In this document: positions 36,240-46,662 of the stretch, in pieces | Numbering within the stretch: position 1 is the first letter of the stretch | Layout of the letters: every line of letters starts with the position of its first letter | Assembly: GCA_026075535.2 (NCBI GenBank) | Contig: AP026538.1 | Span: 186,001 to 250,000 of the forward strand | DNA from: Tricholoma matsutake | Lineage: Eukaryota; Basidiomycota; Agaricomycetes; Agaricales; Tricholomataceae | Direction: 5' to 3' | DNA: 64,000 nucleotides | The notes under the pieces: generated by a model | What the model was told of the DNA's origin: nothing | The model's input: the letters and a program-made list of their open reading frames with translations, nothing else | Database searches by the model: none | Made by a program: the position numbers and the translations under genes

Positions 36240-36669
36240 AATGGATGAGAGTCTCCTCAAGAGATTGTTGTCAAATTTGTTCAAATATATAACACCCAAG
36301 CACATTGCCTTCTTGCCATCGCAGGCTGGGCTTCTGAACTTCTTTACTGTTCAAAGGATGATCCTAACCCTCCAGCCCTTGGTGGGTTGATCATGATTGT
36401 CATGGGATACATTGATGGACAAACTGCTCATTACAGATATGGCGACCGACATCTTCCACAGCCAATTTTTTATCACTGAAGACAGGCATGTCCTGCTTGT
36501 CGATTTCAATTGGTGCAGAGTGCATGAGGAGGACACCTACCCAGTCTCACTGAACAACTTTCATGACACAGACAACATCATTAACTGGCATCCTGATGTT
36601 CACAGAGGTGGTCGAATGGCTAAAGAGCACAATATCTTCAGACTTGAAAGTATGCAGCCCCAACTGTAA
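36240..36669 (+). pseudogene. protein-kinase-like domain fragment
   Basis: Pieces of the atypical kinase-like proteins common in agaricomycetes: EIVVKFVQIYNTQAHCLLA, LIMIVMGYIDGQTAHY (hinge region), then in another frame HSQFFITEDRHVLLVDFNWC, with the DFxW taking the DFG position, and HEEDTYPVSLN .. WHPDVHRGGRMAKEHN. The N-lobe is missing, the HRD-type catalytic loop is not recognisable, and one TGA and a frame change are present. It is a dead fragment of a host-type gene cut by the MITE upstream. Confidence 0.6.
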
Positions 36670-37324
36670 GGCTGCCACCATGTGTGTTTTATCAAATACG
36701 GTGGTTTGCCTCTTCATTATCATACTCTTTTGGAATGTATCTATTACAATGTACAAGTGGATGAGTGAGTATACATGTAATTATTATAATGACCAGGTAG
36801 TAAAACATTCCACATTAGAGGTTTGCTACAGGCTAGCCTTTTCAACTTTCTGATACTTTTGATCAAGACTTTCTGAGATATATCACATGTAAATACCTAG
36901 CTGAGCCTTAGGGTCATCCCTAGCCTGACCCTAGAATCCTCTCAAAGCAGCACTGGGTGGCACCGGGCAGCACTCTGGCACTCTCCCATGTGCATCTACC
37001 ATGGATTACAGCTAATTGCATATTTGATGGTAGTAAACAACAGTGTGATAAATTACAAAATAGTTGACTTTGCAGAATTTGATGCACAGGTGCCTGAATG
37101 TTGTCATCCAATTATCACATGGAGCACTCACGATTGGTTCGAAATTTAAGACCCATCAACCAGGGAATGGTCCTGATTGGTTAAAGATAAATCACTATGG
37201 TTTTCTTCCTGATCTATCACACAAAATTTGACAAAGTCAATTACTTTTTAATTCACCACACTTTCATTTACTGCCATCAGTTATGCAATTGGCTGTAATA
37301 TTATTAGGATCAATGGGTGTGTTT
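36670..37324. other. stretch without recognised gene
   Basis: No coding or repeat family seen. GGCAGCACTGG-like doublets lie near 36950. Confidence 0.4.
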
Positions 37325-37624
37325 TAGGGAATGCCAGGGGTAACACTCAGGTAAATTTTCCCATACCCATCCCCATACCCATGAACACTGTACCCACACG
37401 GGTAGGGGTATGGTGTTACCGTGGATTTCTGTGGGTTACCCATGGTCATTCATGGGTTTCAAGACAAATGTGTATTTTAATAATTTAAATACACTAATAT
37501 ATACCAAGAGAAACCCCCGGTCTCACATTTGGAGCAAGGGAGGGGGGGCGCTGCCTGTAGTCACCAAGAATGGAATGAAAACCCCACTCATGTTTGCAGC
37601 GAGAGGGGGGGGGGGGGGGTTGTT

Positions 37625-37965
37625 GTCATTCCACCCACTATCCACCCCACGAGCAGTTGCTCGTGAGGCTGGGGGTGGGTGGTGTGTCGTTTCCTGTTCA
37701 TTGGCATCATCCTGCCCTCATCATCGTCATCGTTGTGCTCTCATTGTTGTTGGAGTCATTCCACCTGCTATCCACCCCACGAGCAGTTGCTTGCGAGGCT
37801 GGGGGTGGGGGGTGTGTCGTTTCCTGTTCATTGTCATCATCCTGCCCTCGTTGTCATTGTCGTTGTGCTCTTGTCATTGTCATTGTCCTGTGTTGCCATA
37901 ATCATCATTCCAGCTGCTATCCACCCCACGAGCAGTTGCTCATGAGGCTGGGGGCGGGTTGTGTG
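37625..37965. repeat. minisatellite block A, about 3 units of 130-150 bp
   Basis: Units start GTCATTCCACC..CTATCCACCCC and contain the hairpin-like GAGCAGTTGCTCGTGAGGC, a GGGGGTGGG run and CGTTTCCTGTTCATTG. Starts are near 37625, 37755 and 37901. Long ORFs over it only reflect the repeat. Confidence 0.8.
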
Positions 37966-38079
37966 TCGTTTCCTGTTTGTTGTCATTGTCGTTGTCCTCC
38001 TTGTTGTCTTGCCCTCGTCATCATACCCATGTTGTTGTCATCGTCCTGCCCTTTTCCTCCTTGTCCTCCTGAAGATAGC

Positions 38080-38470
38080 CCCCTGCAGCTCGTGTTTGAT
38101 GCAAGGGAGGGGGAGTCATCATCGTTGTTGCCTAGAACCAGAATATAACCCCCTCCAGCTTGCGTTTGATGTGAGGGAAGGGAGTCATTGTTATTGTCAC
38201 ATAGATAAGCCCCTCCAGCTCATGTTTGAAGCGAGGGAGGGAGTGTCGTTGTTGTTGTCACCCAGAAAAAGAAGATAACCCCCTCCAACTCGCATTTGAT
38301 GCGAGGGAGGGGTCATCAGCATCATCGTTGCCTAGAACCAGAAATTAACCCCTCCAGCTTGCATTTGATGTGAGGGAGGGGGAGTTGTCATTGTTGCCTA
38401 GAACCAGAAAGTAACCCCCTCCAGCTCGCGTTTGAATCAAGGGAGGAGTCATCGTCATCGCCTAGAACAG
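38080..38470. repeat. minisatellite block B, about 6 units of 60-70 bp
   Basis: Units carry ACCCCCTCCAGCTCGCG, TTTGATGCGAGGGAGGGG and GTTGCCTAGAACCAGAA. Starts are near 38080, 38148, 38209, 38276, 38347 and 38413. The same CCCC..CTCG..CGAGGG..GGGG stem occurs at 12087-12120 inside the hAT element of the MULE gene. Confidence 0.85.
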
Positions 38471-38862
38471 TTGTTGTTGTTGTGATCAACAGAGTCATAT
38501 GATTACTCACCTGACTGGAAATTCGGTACCGGAATACCTGTAAACCTGCAGGTATGGGTATAGTTTTCCATGGGTTTTCCAGAGTTGCTTGCAAATCCTC
38601 CATAGAGACATCATCAACAAGCACCATTGGCTCAACTCTATCTGCCTCTTCCATTTGTATATCAGGGACTTCAAGAGAGGCTCCAACTCCAAGTTGGCTA
38701 TGCAGTGATGGTGGTAAAACCTTTGCAACATAGGCTTTTGATTTAATATGCTTTTGATTTGGCTGTCGCTGTGTTTGGCTTGCAACCATTGTTTCTGTTT
38801 GGGAAAGGCAATTTTTATAGACAGAAAAATGTGATGCCAGATGCTTGGGTAGCTTGTAGAAT

Positions 38863-39235
38863 AGGGTTGTTCACAGTTGGCATTTTTGGTTCATTTTTCA
38901 CTCATTTTTCAATCATTTTCTATTTCATTTCGATTCCATTTTTCTCAAGAATGGAACTGAGAATGAATGTAAAATGGATGTAAAATGGAACCCTACCCTT
39001 GCTTTTGTAAAAAGGGAACCGAAAAATGATCATTTTTCATATTTTTAGCACTGTGCCTGGTGAGAAAAATGCATTTTTGCTCCATTTTTCTAAATTTTCC
39101 TTCCCAGGGTGTTCACGGTAACCATTTTTCATGTCATTTTCCATTCCATTTTTTGGTTCCCTTTTGTTTGTTCCTCTGCCAAATACACAAAAATGAGCCA
39201 AAAATGGCCCAAGAATGGCTACTGTGAACAACCCT
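38863..39235. mobile_element. MITE (373 bp) inserted in the exonuclease gene
   Basis: Terminal inverted repeats AGGGTTGTTCACAGT (left) and ACTGTGAACAACCCT (right), with 3-bp duplications AAT at 38860-38862 and 39236-39238. Removing it and one AAT joins NGKDV to FYKLPKHL in frame on the minus strand. A 3-bp AT-rich duplication fits PIF/Harbinger-type MITEs. An internal GGGTGTTCACGGTAACC near 39108 looks like another terminus, so it may be two elements nested or an older composite. Confidence 0.85.
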
Positions 39236-39529
39236 AATACATCTTTTCCATTAGCCTTTTCTGACCACCAGTATGCCATTCTTGCAAAGTCTGGTTGCTT
39301 GCCTTTCACAAACCATGTACCTGCAGGACCCACTTCCTTAAAAAACAGGCCTGACTCTGTTTGGGTGTGTATGGGTAAAACAGCATATCTTGTACCCTGT
39401 GCCTGTGCCAAAAAAGTGTAGGCACTTTTTCAGCTGCCTCTAAGTTTAGAAAGATGCAGTGTTGTTGGATAAACTGCTGGAATTGCTTGCAGTGGAACAA
39501 TTTCTGGCTGTAACAGAGTTACAGTTGAG

Positions 39530-39665
39530 CCCTAGGTCTTGCTGTTCCCAAGTGCATATGACCCTGTTCTATAGTGAAAATGCAACTACACAAGCATAGG
39601 GAGTGGTTGCAAGTAAGGTAAGGCTGGGGTCATGTGATCCCCACATGACCCCCTAGTAGTTCCTG
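39530..39665 (-). repeat. dispersed repeat, copy 2, inside the exonuclease gene
   Basis: Inverted copy of 34430-34545. It interrupts the gene between PPEIKVHYNF and PEIVPLQAIP and is bordered by TGTAACAG/CTGTTACA-like words, so it may be a small inserted element; boundaries are unclear. Confidence 0.55.
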
Positions 39666-40749
39666 TTACACTGGCCCCTGGAAATTATAGTGGACTTTTA
39701 TTTCTGGTGGGATTGCTGTGATTCCAAATTGTTCTGATGTAGGTGCAAAGTCCAGGGGATCACTACCAGTTGCAATATGCTGATGTGTGTGCCCATCACT
39801 CCATCCAATGTCTTCTCTGAGTTTACAGATCTCATGATCAAGCCAAGGGTCATAATGTCCTGCATATTTGACATGATCTTTGTGAATTGAGCCACAGTCA
39901 ACATTATGGTGTTGTCAGAAATCTGCAAGCATTGCATCAGCAAGCTCAGGGGATGCATTCATTGACTGAACCCTCTACTGAATTTGTTCCTCTGATGCAA
40001 TGGTAAAGGTTCAAACCATACTTGTCAACCCCTTCAAGTTGATATACAGAAATTCCAACAGGATCTGATATCCATCCTTTTCTGACCTCAAGTAAGGTAC
40101 TTTGTGCTTTTTGATGTGACTCCAGTGTTAATAGTTTCTGACCTGTAGTTTTGCAAACAACAGGTGCCCATGACTCAAATAATCCTTTTAGCACAACATA
40201 CAGCACATCTTTGTTTGGTATAAACCTTTGGACTCTTTTCCACAGCCATCCTGGTCATTTGGACTTGACAAATGACCATGTCATGTCTCTCTTTTCAGCA
40301 CTGCTTCCATTGCTGCTTTATCATATTGATTGGGTATGAACATTGTCTCACTAAATGCTGTTGCAAATTTTTTTTAGGCAGTATGCCTCCAAGAAATTGT
40401 TCTGCACAACCAATCTATGATATGAAAAACATCTGCAAGTATATGAGATGGAATACCCTGAGACATTTCAGGCTGTTAACAATAAAGAACTGCACTTGGC
40501 TGCTCTTCATTCTCAAGCTGCTGAATACTTTCAGAATCTGAGTCCATACTTGAGTCAGAATCATCTGCTGGAGCAATGCCACCACCTGTGACAGTAGTCT
40601 CTGTAATACCTGTATCTGCAGGTTTTATTGCAGTAACATTACCAATATTCTGATTTTCCTTTGGGGAGGGTTGTGTAATTGGGTCTTTGCCAACTCTAAT
40701 AAGAGCTCTTGTATGAGTTGTTGATACACCCAATGTAGTTGGAGTGTTG

Positions 40750-41598
40750 TCAGGACCAACTGGAAAAGTGTACTTGGCAGGTTGTTTGATGATACTCCCA
40801 TGGGCAACTTCTTGCATAAAGACTAATTGGTTGACACACCCTGCTTGCTGCTGACAATGGTTGTCCAACTTTCTCAAGGTCTTTCAAGACATCCCAGATT
40901 TGAAGTGCCACATGAGCATCTAATGCAGCATATTGTTTCTGGTTATCAGACAATTCCGCTACACCCCATTCACTTGGTCTGCACTCCTTAGACAAATACT
41001 GCTGTAATGTTGCTGCAGTTATTGCTGCTAGTGATGCCTTGGCATTGGGAACTGCATTTTTTTGTGCTGCTGGTTTGCCAAGCTCAACAACACCAACACA
41101 TGATTTTCCTTGATTTTGTGGTAGTTTCAAGTTTGGAAAATCTCTTGCAAGCTTTGCAAAATCTGCACCAATATTGTGGCCAATTTTTACAATTTGTTGA
41201 GATTGAATGATTGTTTCCAATGAATGTGGTAGCTTCTGTAAGAAGTAGACTTGAAAGAGATAGACAGTTTTAGGCAAAGCAATTTGAATTAATGCTGTTT
41301 TCTGAGATCCTGATCCTCCTAATCCTGTGCTGAATTCCCATTCCATATCAAATCCTACACAAAAAATGGTCTGATCACTGTTAATCATATCCAGGATATC
41401 AAGGCAAGCAATTTGGATCCCAGTCATGCTGGCAAAAGTATGGATTGAAACATCTTGAGGGAGAACAAGTTGTGGAAGATCAGAAAATTCATCAAGCTGA
41501 ACAGCATCAAAATTTTCCCCCAAAGCTGGAATACATGCAACAAATGTTCCAATATCCTGGGCCATATTATCAGTGTATCCAAGTTCAGGCTGAGGCAA
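40750..41598 (-). CDS. 3'-5' exonuclease domain (DEDDy type), open segment of the larger gene
   Basis: A 282-codon open segment of the gene above. The three exonuclease motifs are in order: VGFDMEWEF (DxE, Exo I), IGHNIGADFAKLARDF (NxxxD, Exo II) and YAALDAHVALQIWD (YxxxD, Exo III). All four acidic residues and the Tyr are present, so this part could still fold as a WRN/RNase D-like exonuclease, cutting nucleic acid 3' to 5' with two metals. The first 90 residues belong to the preceding domain (LGYTDNMAQDIGTF). No helicase domain follows, unlike WRN. Confidence 0.8.
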   Translation of the reverse strand: MPQPELGYTDNMAQDIGTFVACIPALGENFDAVQLDEFSDLPQLVLPQDVSIHTFASMTGIQIACLDILDMINSDQTIFCVGFDMEWEFSTGLGGSGSQKTALIQIALPKTVYLFQVYFLQKLPHSLETIIQSQQIVKIGHNIGADFAKLARDFPNLKLPQNQGKSCVGVVELGKPAAQKNAVPNAKASLAAITAATLQQYLSKECRPSEWGVAELSDNQKQYAALDAHVALQIWDVLKDLEKVGQPLSAASRVCQPISLYARSCPWEYHQTTCQVHFSSWS

Positions 41599-43400
41599 GC
41601 CAAACTTTCAAGGGATCTGACAATCTCTTCCAATCTACTTTGGATGTGAATAAGTGACTTGGTTGGAACAAATGCTTGATAATGTATTTGCTCTAAGTAA
41701 TTGAGAATAGTGAACAGAGCAGAAAAAATTTGGGTTCCTTCCAGCTTCATTAGAAACTTTGGGAGTCTAAAGCTATGATCCCATTTTAGCACCAGACCTT
41801 CCAATGCAGCCATGCACTGATCCAAGATAGGTCATATATGCTTCATATAGTCCATATAAATATTGTTGATGAACCACCTTGAAGGAGAAAACTCACAGTA
41901 GCCATTTTGATCTTTAAAGCCTGAAAATGGCTGGTATTCCTTAGGAGGCTTTCCTATTTTCTGGTGTATCTCCCACTCATTGGAAATAGCATGCAGATAT
42001 TTCAACTCTTTGATATCATGCTCACGTATATGCAATTCATGCAAAATCTTTGACCATGCATTTGAATTGACTCGGTGCGCAATGCCAGCATGGATAAGTG
42101 TCATGAGAGTTTTATCAATGCCACTTCGGTGGGTCAAAAAAGCTGGAAACTCTGCAACAAGACCAGGATTAAGTTGGTCAAGTATCAATGGATCATATAA
42201 ATTCATGGTTTTTCCACAACCAGTTGTGCCACTGCCACTTTTACGACATTGCATCCATTGAATCAAAAGAAGGTGAGGGGGTGCTGGGTATTCTTGTAGT
42301 AAGAGCATTCATGATTCTGGCATGTCAGAATGCTTTGCCTATCCAAGAGATGTGGCAACCATACAAATACTCATGCCTGGTATAAATTCAGTGGTGCCAA
42401 GCCCCCAGCACTTTTTGTGGAATTGCATAGCCCAAAATATGCATCAGGTGGATGAATCCAAAATGATCCACTCTGATAACACAAAGGCAAAGCATTGCCA
42501 TTGAGCTCATGGACAACTTTGTCCTTTACAGATGCTAGATATGCCTCAACAGCCCCTGCTTGTGGCAAATCATCTGAGTATATCTCAGAGTCATCCTCAA
42601 GAGGGTCATCATATGAGTCAGACATAGGGTCTGAGTCTGAGTCTGAGTCAAAGTCAAAGTCTGGATATAAGTCTCCATTGATGTGGGCATCTGCAGGAGC
42701 AGAGTCAAGAAAATGAAATGGTGAGTCCAGGGACTGAGCATGTGGACCTAAATCACAATTAGAATGACAATGCAACAAGACAGCATTGTATATACCTCCA
42801 TGCAGATTTTCTTCTGCATCAATCTGTTGGGAAACATTCTGGTGTGATCTTCTCCCTTGTCTGAGTAAAGGATAAATGAGATGGCATCATATATACCTGC
42901 AAATACATGAGCTTACAAAGACATAGATGCTAAAAGATTGGATTAACATCATTCCAGAAGAGACAGGGGTTCATAACTTACTAAACATAGGATGTAACTG
43001 AGCTTGGTTACCCATTCCAATAACAGTATGCTTTTTTGAGGGAGAAACTGGATGTAATTTAGCATGCAGGAGCATGAGAGAGCACTGTGACTCCCCAACA
43101 GCAGGAGTTGTGGTGTTTACAGAAGCAGAACTGGAAATCACTTCAGATGAGTCATCTGCTGTTGCTTTCTTTCTGCCAGCAGTTGCTCTTGAACCTCCTG
43201 CTGAGTGTCCTGGGGCATTCTTGGTGCCAGGGGGTCTTCCAGGGGCCATTTTGCACAGTAGCAGCTGCAGAGTACAAGGGGGATGGTGGTTGCAACAATC
43301 AAGAGATAATCAGATGGTGGACACTTTTGATCAGGCATGGGAAAGTATTCCCTAAGAGAGCATGTAGATGGGAACTATTTTCTAAACAAAGCAGACAGGG

Positions 43401-43496
43401 TATGTACCATATATGGTACATAAATCTGCCTGCCGAATTATGTCCCATATATGGAAAGTGAGATTGGTCAGCCAAATTACCATATATGGGACATAA
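43401..43496. promoter_or_regulatory. palindromic CCATATATGG (CArG-type) cluster
   Basis: Three CCATATATGG sites lie at 43407-43416, 43445-43454 and 43480-43489. The first is the centre of a perfect 22-bp palindrome (43401-43422). The other two are the inner ends of a perfect 17-bp inverted repeat (TTATGTCCCATATATGG at 43438-43454 and its complement at 43480-43496). The sequence matches the CC(A/T)6GG consensus bound by MADS-box factors. It lies 150-250 bp upstream of the exonuclease gene start and downstream of the tyrosine recombinase gene. Confidence 0.6.
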
Positions 43497-43747
43497 GTTG
43501 TCCCAGACACAGCACCACAGCCGCCATAATCACATTCGAGATCAAGGAATGGATTTTGGTGACTGTGACTGTGACAAAGGTCAAAATGTCGGAGATTGGA
43601 TATCTCACCTCTGCAGTGAAATTCAAGATCAAGAGATAGTGCAAACATGAGGCTGCCAAAGCAGACTCCAATGATTCTGGGCGAGGAGCGAACAAGCTAA
43701 GGATGCTGATGATGTTGTGTGTGGGGGTGGTGGAGGTGTAAAAGATG

Positions 43748-44689
43748 TCAGTGAGGAGCTGAGGAGCAATGTGATGGGATCATGAGACGTGTCCATAATG
43801 TTGCCAACTGTTGTTCCACTTGAACTGAAGGGTTGTCCCTGATGTAGATCTTCCAAGCTCTGGAAGACCATCTCCCAATTGCCTGGATCACATCTTCAGA
43901 GAGACCTAAGCTAGCAAAGAAAGTTGCCCCTCCTGCACAGGGTGAATGACCACCATAGTCACAACCTAGCAATGAGAAGACTTTTGTGTCGAACCATGAT
44001 CGTGATGGGTGGCGACCATCTTCACAGATTAAAAGCACTGCACAAGCCCCATGATACCTGTCATGCAAAGTTGTATACTCATGGAGAAGGGAAACAGGGT
44101 CTGCAATCTCTTGACTTGTAAACAAGATGTCAGTCCCATGATAGAAGGGATCCCCCTTATGATACGGTAAGTGATATTGGGTGCAGCCATGTTCAAAAAT
44201 GAGGGACAACCATTTGATGATCTTGCACCAGTCGGGAAGCCTTGCACTGTTCTTCTGGATCAACTCACTGCTCCGATGACAAGCATAGAAGCAACACAAG
44301 AGGATAGTGATGAATAGCAAGTTGTCATATGATCTTGAATTTTGAGCCACGTTCAGAAATGCTTCAAGATGACAAGGCCTCAACAGTGCCTCACATTTGA
44401 CCAGGTCGCCCTGAATTTTCTTTGAACCCCAGATCATTGCTGTTACCAGAGGGTTTGAACAATGAGTGTCAAAATCTGGGTAGAGGTCCTTCAGGAAGTG
44501 ACAAGCACCTGTCAGGTACTTAGGCCCTGATGCGATGAAGTTTGATGTAAATGCAATGTAGCAAGCAAGGGTTTCAGGAGTGGGGTCCAATGTTAGGCTG
44601 TGGGACAAACAGAATTTGATGTAGTCTCGAGCGCCAGTTGCATATCCACTGAGGTAGACTTTTCGATTGCATTTGCTTGCAGAAAGCAC
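43748..44689 (-). pseudogene. tyrosine recombinase of the DIRS-like element, active-site Arg lost
   Basis: 313 codons, open. N-terminal SAM-like part (YLSGYATGARDYIKFCLSH). The catalytic domain has ACHRSSELI (first Arg), then GGHSPCAGGATFFASLGL where the HxxR motif should be, and IGRWSSRAWKIYIRDNP with the presumed nucleophilic Tyr. The second Arg is Cys here (TGT, one C to T from CGT). The protein would cut and rejoin DNA through a 3'-phosphotyrosine, but is probably dead because of this change even though the frame is open. Confidence 0.8.
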
Positions 44690-44765
44690 ACATGTTCATC
44701 CAATGCCGATAATGGCATTGGTGGGTGGGCCAGCTTAGTGAAACTTCCTGGCCCACCCAACACAT

Positions 44766-45222
44766 TCAAAAGCACTCCCTCAATCCACAGGAGCTCACGT
44801 GGTGGCTCAAAAGTGCAGAGGCAGTCTGAAGGAAATTTTCGCTTGTACTCGTTGAACAGCAAGCGAGATAGCAAATCAGCTCAGATGTTTTCTGATCCTG
44901 CAATGTGGTGAACATGGACATCAACCCCAGACCGAGGCACAATTCCTGCAACACTCAGAAGAGGCCCATTGTGCAGAGTCTCTGATACCCTGAGAGAGTT
45001 GAATGCAGTGACAGAATCCAGGCTATCCATGAAAAGAAGGATCTGTCGTGGGGGTTGGTTGAATGATGCTACATGGTGAATTGCGGAGAGAATTGCCACC
45101 AGTTCCAGAAAGAAGATATCAATTTTGATATGTGCAGGACACGGTCGCAGCTCATAAACAAAGCCATTGCCAGCATAGACAAAAGAAAGAGCAAGGTGTA
45201 GGCTTGCATCCATCCATAACAC
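44766..45222 (-). pseudogene. DIRS-like RNase H
   Basis: MLWMDASLHLALSF (Asp), IFFLELVAILSAI (Glu), LLFMDSLDSVTAF (Asp) and HIAGSENI followed by a TGA then ADLLSRL (final Asp), the usual order of this RNase H type. The TGA after ENI at 44881-44883 likely came from CGA. Confidence 0.75.
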
Positions 45223-45263
45223 TATGTCAGCTGCGTGATCATCCCATTTTCCAGTGCTGGCAA

Positions 45264-46416
45264 TCAGAATGCCAATTGATTGGGGAGTTCAGACCTCAGC
45301 CAAGAGAGATCAGATTGTATGGTAGCATTGATGTGGATCCCAGCAGCGGAATGTTCTTTCCCTGACATCTTATGATAAAGTTCAGACAGTGCAGGGCATC
45401 CCCAAGGAAGAACATTGAGGGCCCAGTTGAGGTGGCCTCTGAGACATTGCCAAGCTTGCAATGGGGTTTTCTGTTTGAGGTCCCAGGAACTCCTCGATTT
45501 TATTGACCAAGTCCATGATTGAAGGGGGGGGAATTGATATCATGCCGAGATTTATATTGACCCAAAATCCAATAATCTTTAACTGCTCCCCATGGTCCTG
45601 CTTCCGGTCTTTGAAAGGACAAGCCAGGAATTCCCAGAGGATTAGTAACTGTACTTGCCACTTTGGTCACTGCCGATTATGGTAATGAACCAGATTATCA
45701 GCAAAGTCCCACCCAAAGAGGTCATCCATGTACACATGCAAGCCTGTAACATCAAGCTTCTTCAATGCAATCCAGCACATAAGGCCTGAGACTGCACACC
45801 AACAGTGGGGTGATGCACGATTGCCAAAGACTAGACACCGAACAACATGCAAGTGGCCATTGACGACCACAATTTGGTGCAACTGCCAGAGGGGGTGAGC
45901 TGGAAGGTTCAAGAATGCTGTGGCAACATCTGATTTGAAAGTTACCAAACAACATTTGGGATGGTTTTCCTTTGCATCATGAAGGGTCTGCCCAAAAGAC
46001 TGCATGTTGTCATACTTCACGTGTGCTTCTTCCTTTGGGATCCCATCATTAAGGCTGGATGCCGAATGGTTGGTTACGACATGAGGTTTCCCTTGCTGCC
46101 ACATGACAAACATGGGGGACACTTTCATGCCTGGAAGCAGTTCTGTGTCGGGGAGAGGCTCAGACCACCGATCTGCAGCAATTTCTCTCTCCCAAAAGTC
46201 ATGTAGGGCTTGCAGGTCAGCATCATCCATCTTGTAGGTGCCTGAGATTTCTTCCAGCTCAACTTTCCACTCACTTTTGTCACATGGCCAAAACCCTTCT
46301 CGCAGTCCTTTCATCACTGACTCAATGAATGGGCGATTAGGATGATCAACAAGCAGGGATTTGAAGTTATCAACATTGAATGGTGTCTCAACTTTGATTG
46401 CATCCCCAAGAGACAT
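45264..46416 (-). pseudogene. DIRS-like reverse transcriptase
   Basis: From MSLGDAIKVETPFNVDNFK. RT blocks: GMKVSPMFVMWQQGKPHVVTNHSAS, LVTFKSDVATAFLNLPAHP, VFGNRASPHCWC and catalytic YMDDLFG at about 45725-45705. A TGA follows near 45667. The thumb continues in other frames (PLQAWQCLRGHLNWALNVLPWG, KMSGKEHSAAGIHINATI) down to 45264. The catalytic Asp pair is intact, but the frame is broken. Confidence 0.8.
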
Positions 46417-46662
46417 GATGGAACTTGTAAGGACAGGATCCGTAAGAAGGGATTGAGGAGGTGATGGTAAGGGAGGTGTGGTCTCAGTGTACAGGGCAGC
46501 AGGAGAAATTGGATTTTCAGAAGATGATGATGACCATACAAAACCTCGTTGAAAACAAGGTGTTCCTAAATCTAGCTCAGCTCCCCTTTATTCAATCGGC
46601 CTAGGGACATAGGTGCTTCAACTGCACTAACGAACCTCTGATGAGAGATCCCACCAATGTCC

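Larger units (their letters stand above)
37325..38560. mobile_element. hAT-like non-autonomous element filled with minisatellites (limits uncertain)
   Basis: The left end TAGGGAATGCCAGGGGTAA resembles the TAGGGAATGGCACGGGTAA terminus of the hAT element at 61262-62784 (read from its right side). Subterminal GGTATGGGTA/TACCCATACC words occur near both edges (37365-37410 and 38550). The body is two blocks of tandem repeats. A matching right terminus was not found, so the right limit is a guess; it abuts the exonuclease gene end. Confidence 0.5.
38560..43249 (-). pseudogene. DUF6729-like / 3'-5' exonuclease large protein gene (transposon-associated type)
   Basis: The start at 43249 gives a basic AT-hook-like N-terminus (MAPGRPPGTKNAPGH). 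An acidic Asp/Ser tract follows (42650s), then a conserved block in 42308-41832 (YDPLILDQLNPGLVAEFPAFLTH .. FSPSRWFINNIY) and DHSFRLPKFLMKLEG. The DnaQ-like exonuclease (40750-41598) comes next. The C-terminal part has WAPVVCKTTGQKLL, GWISDPVGISVYQLEG, LYHCIRGTNSVEGSV, then DIGWSDGHTHQHIA and SEQFGITAIPPEI, and the end AYWWSEKANGKDVFYKLP after MITE removal. Likely introns and at least one frame change (near 41600) exist. The DUF6729 name is from memory of the family; the role is unknown. Confidence 0.65.

Noticed and set aside
37594..38278. Long plus-strand ORFs of 105-184 codons
   Set aside because: They lie entirely in minisatellite blocks A and B and several frames stay open at once, so they are by-products of the repeats.
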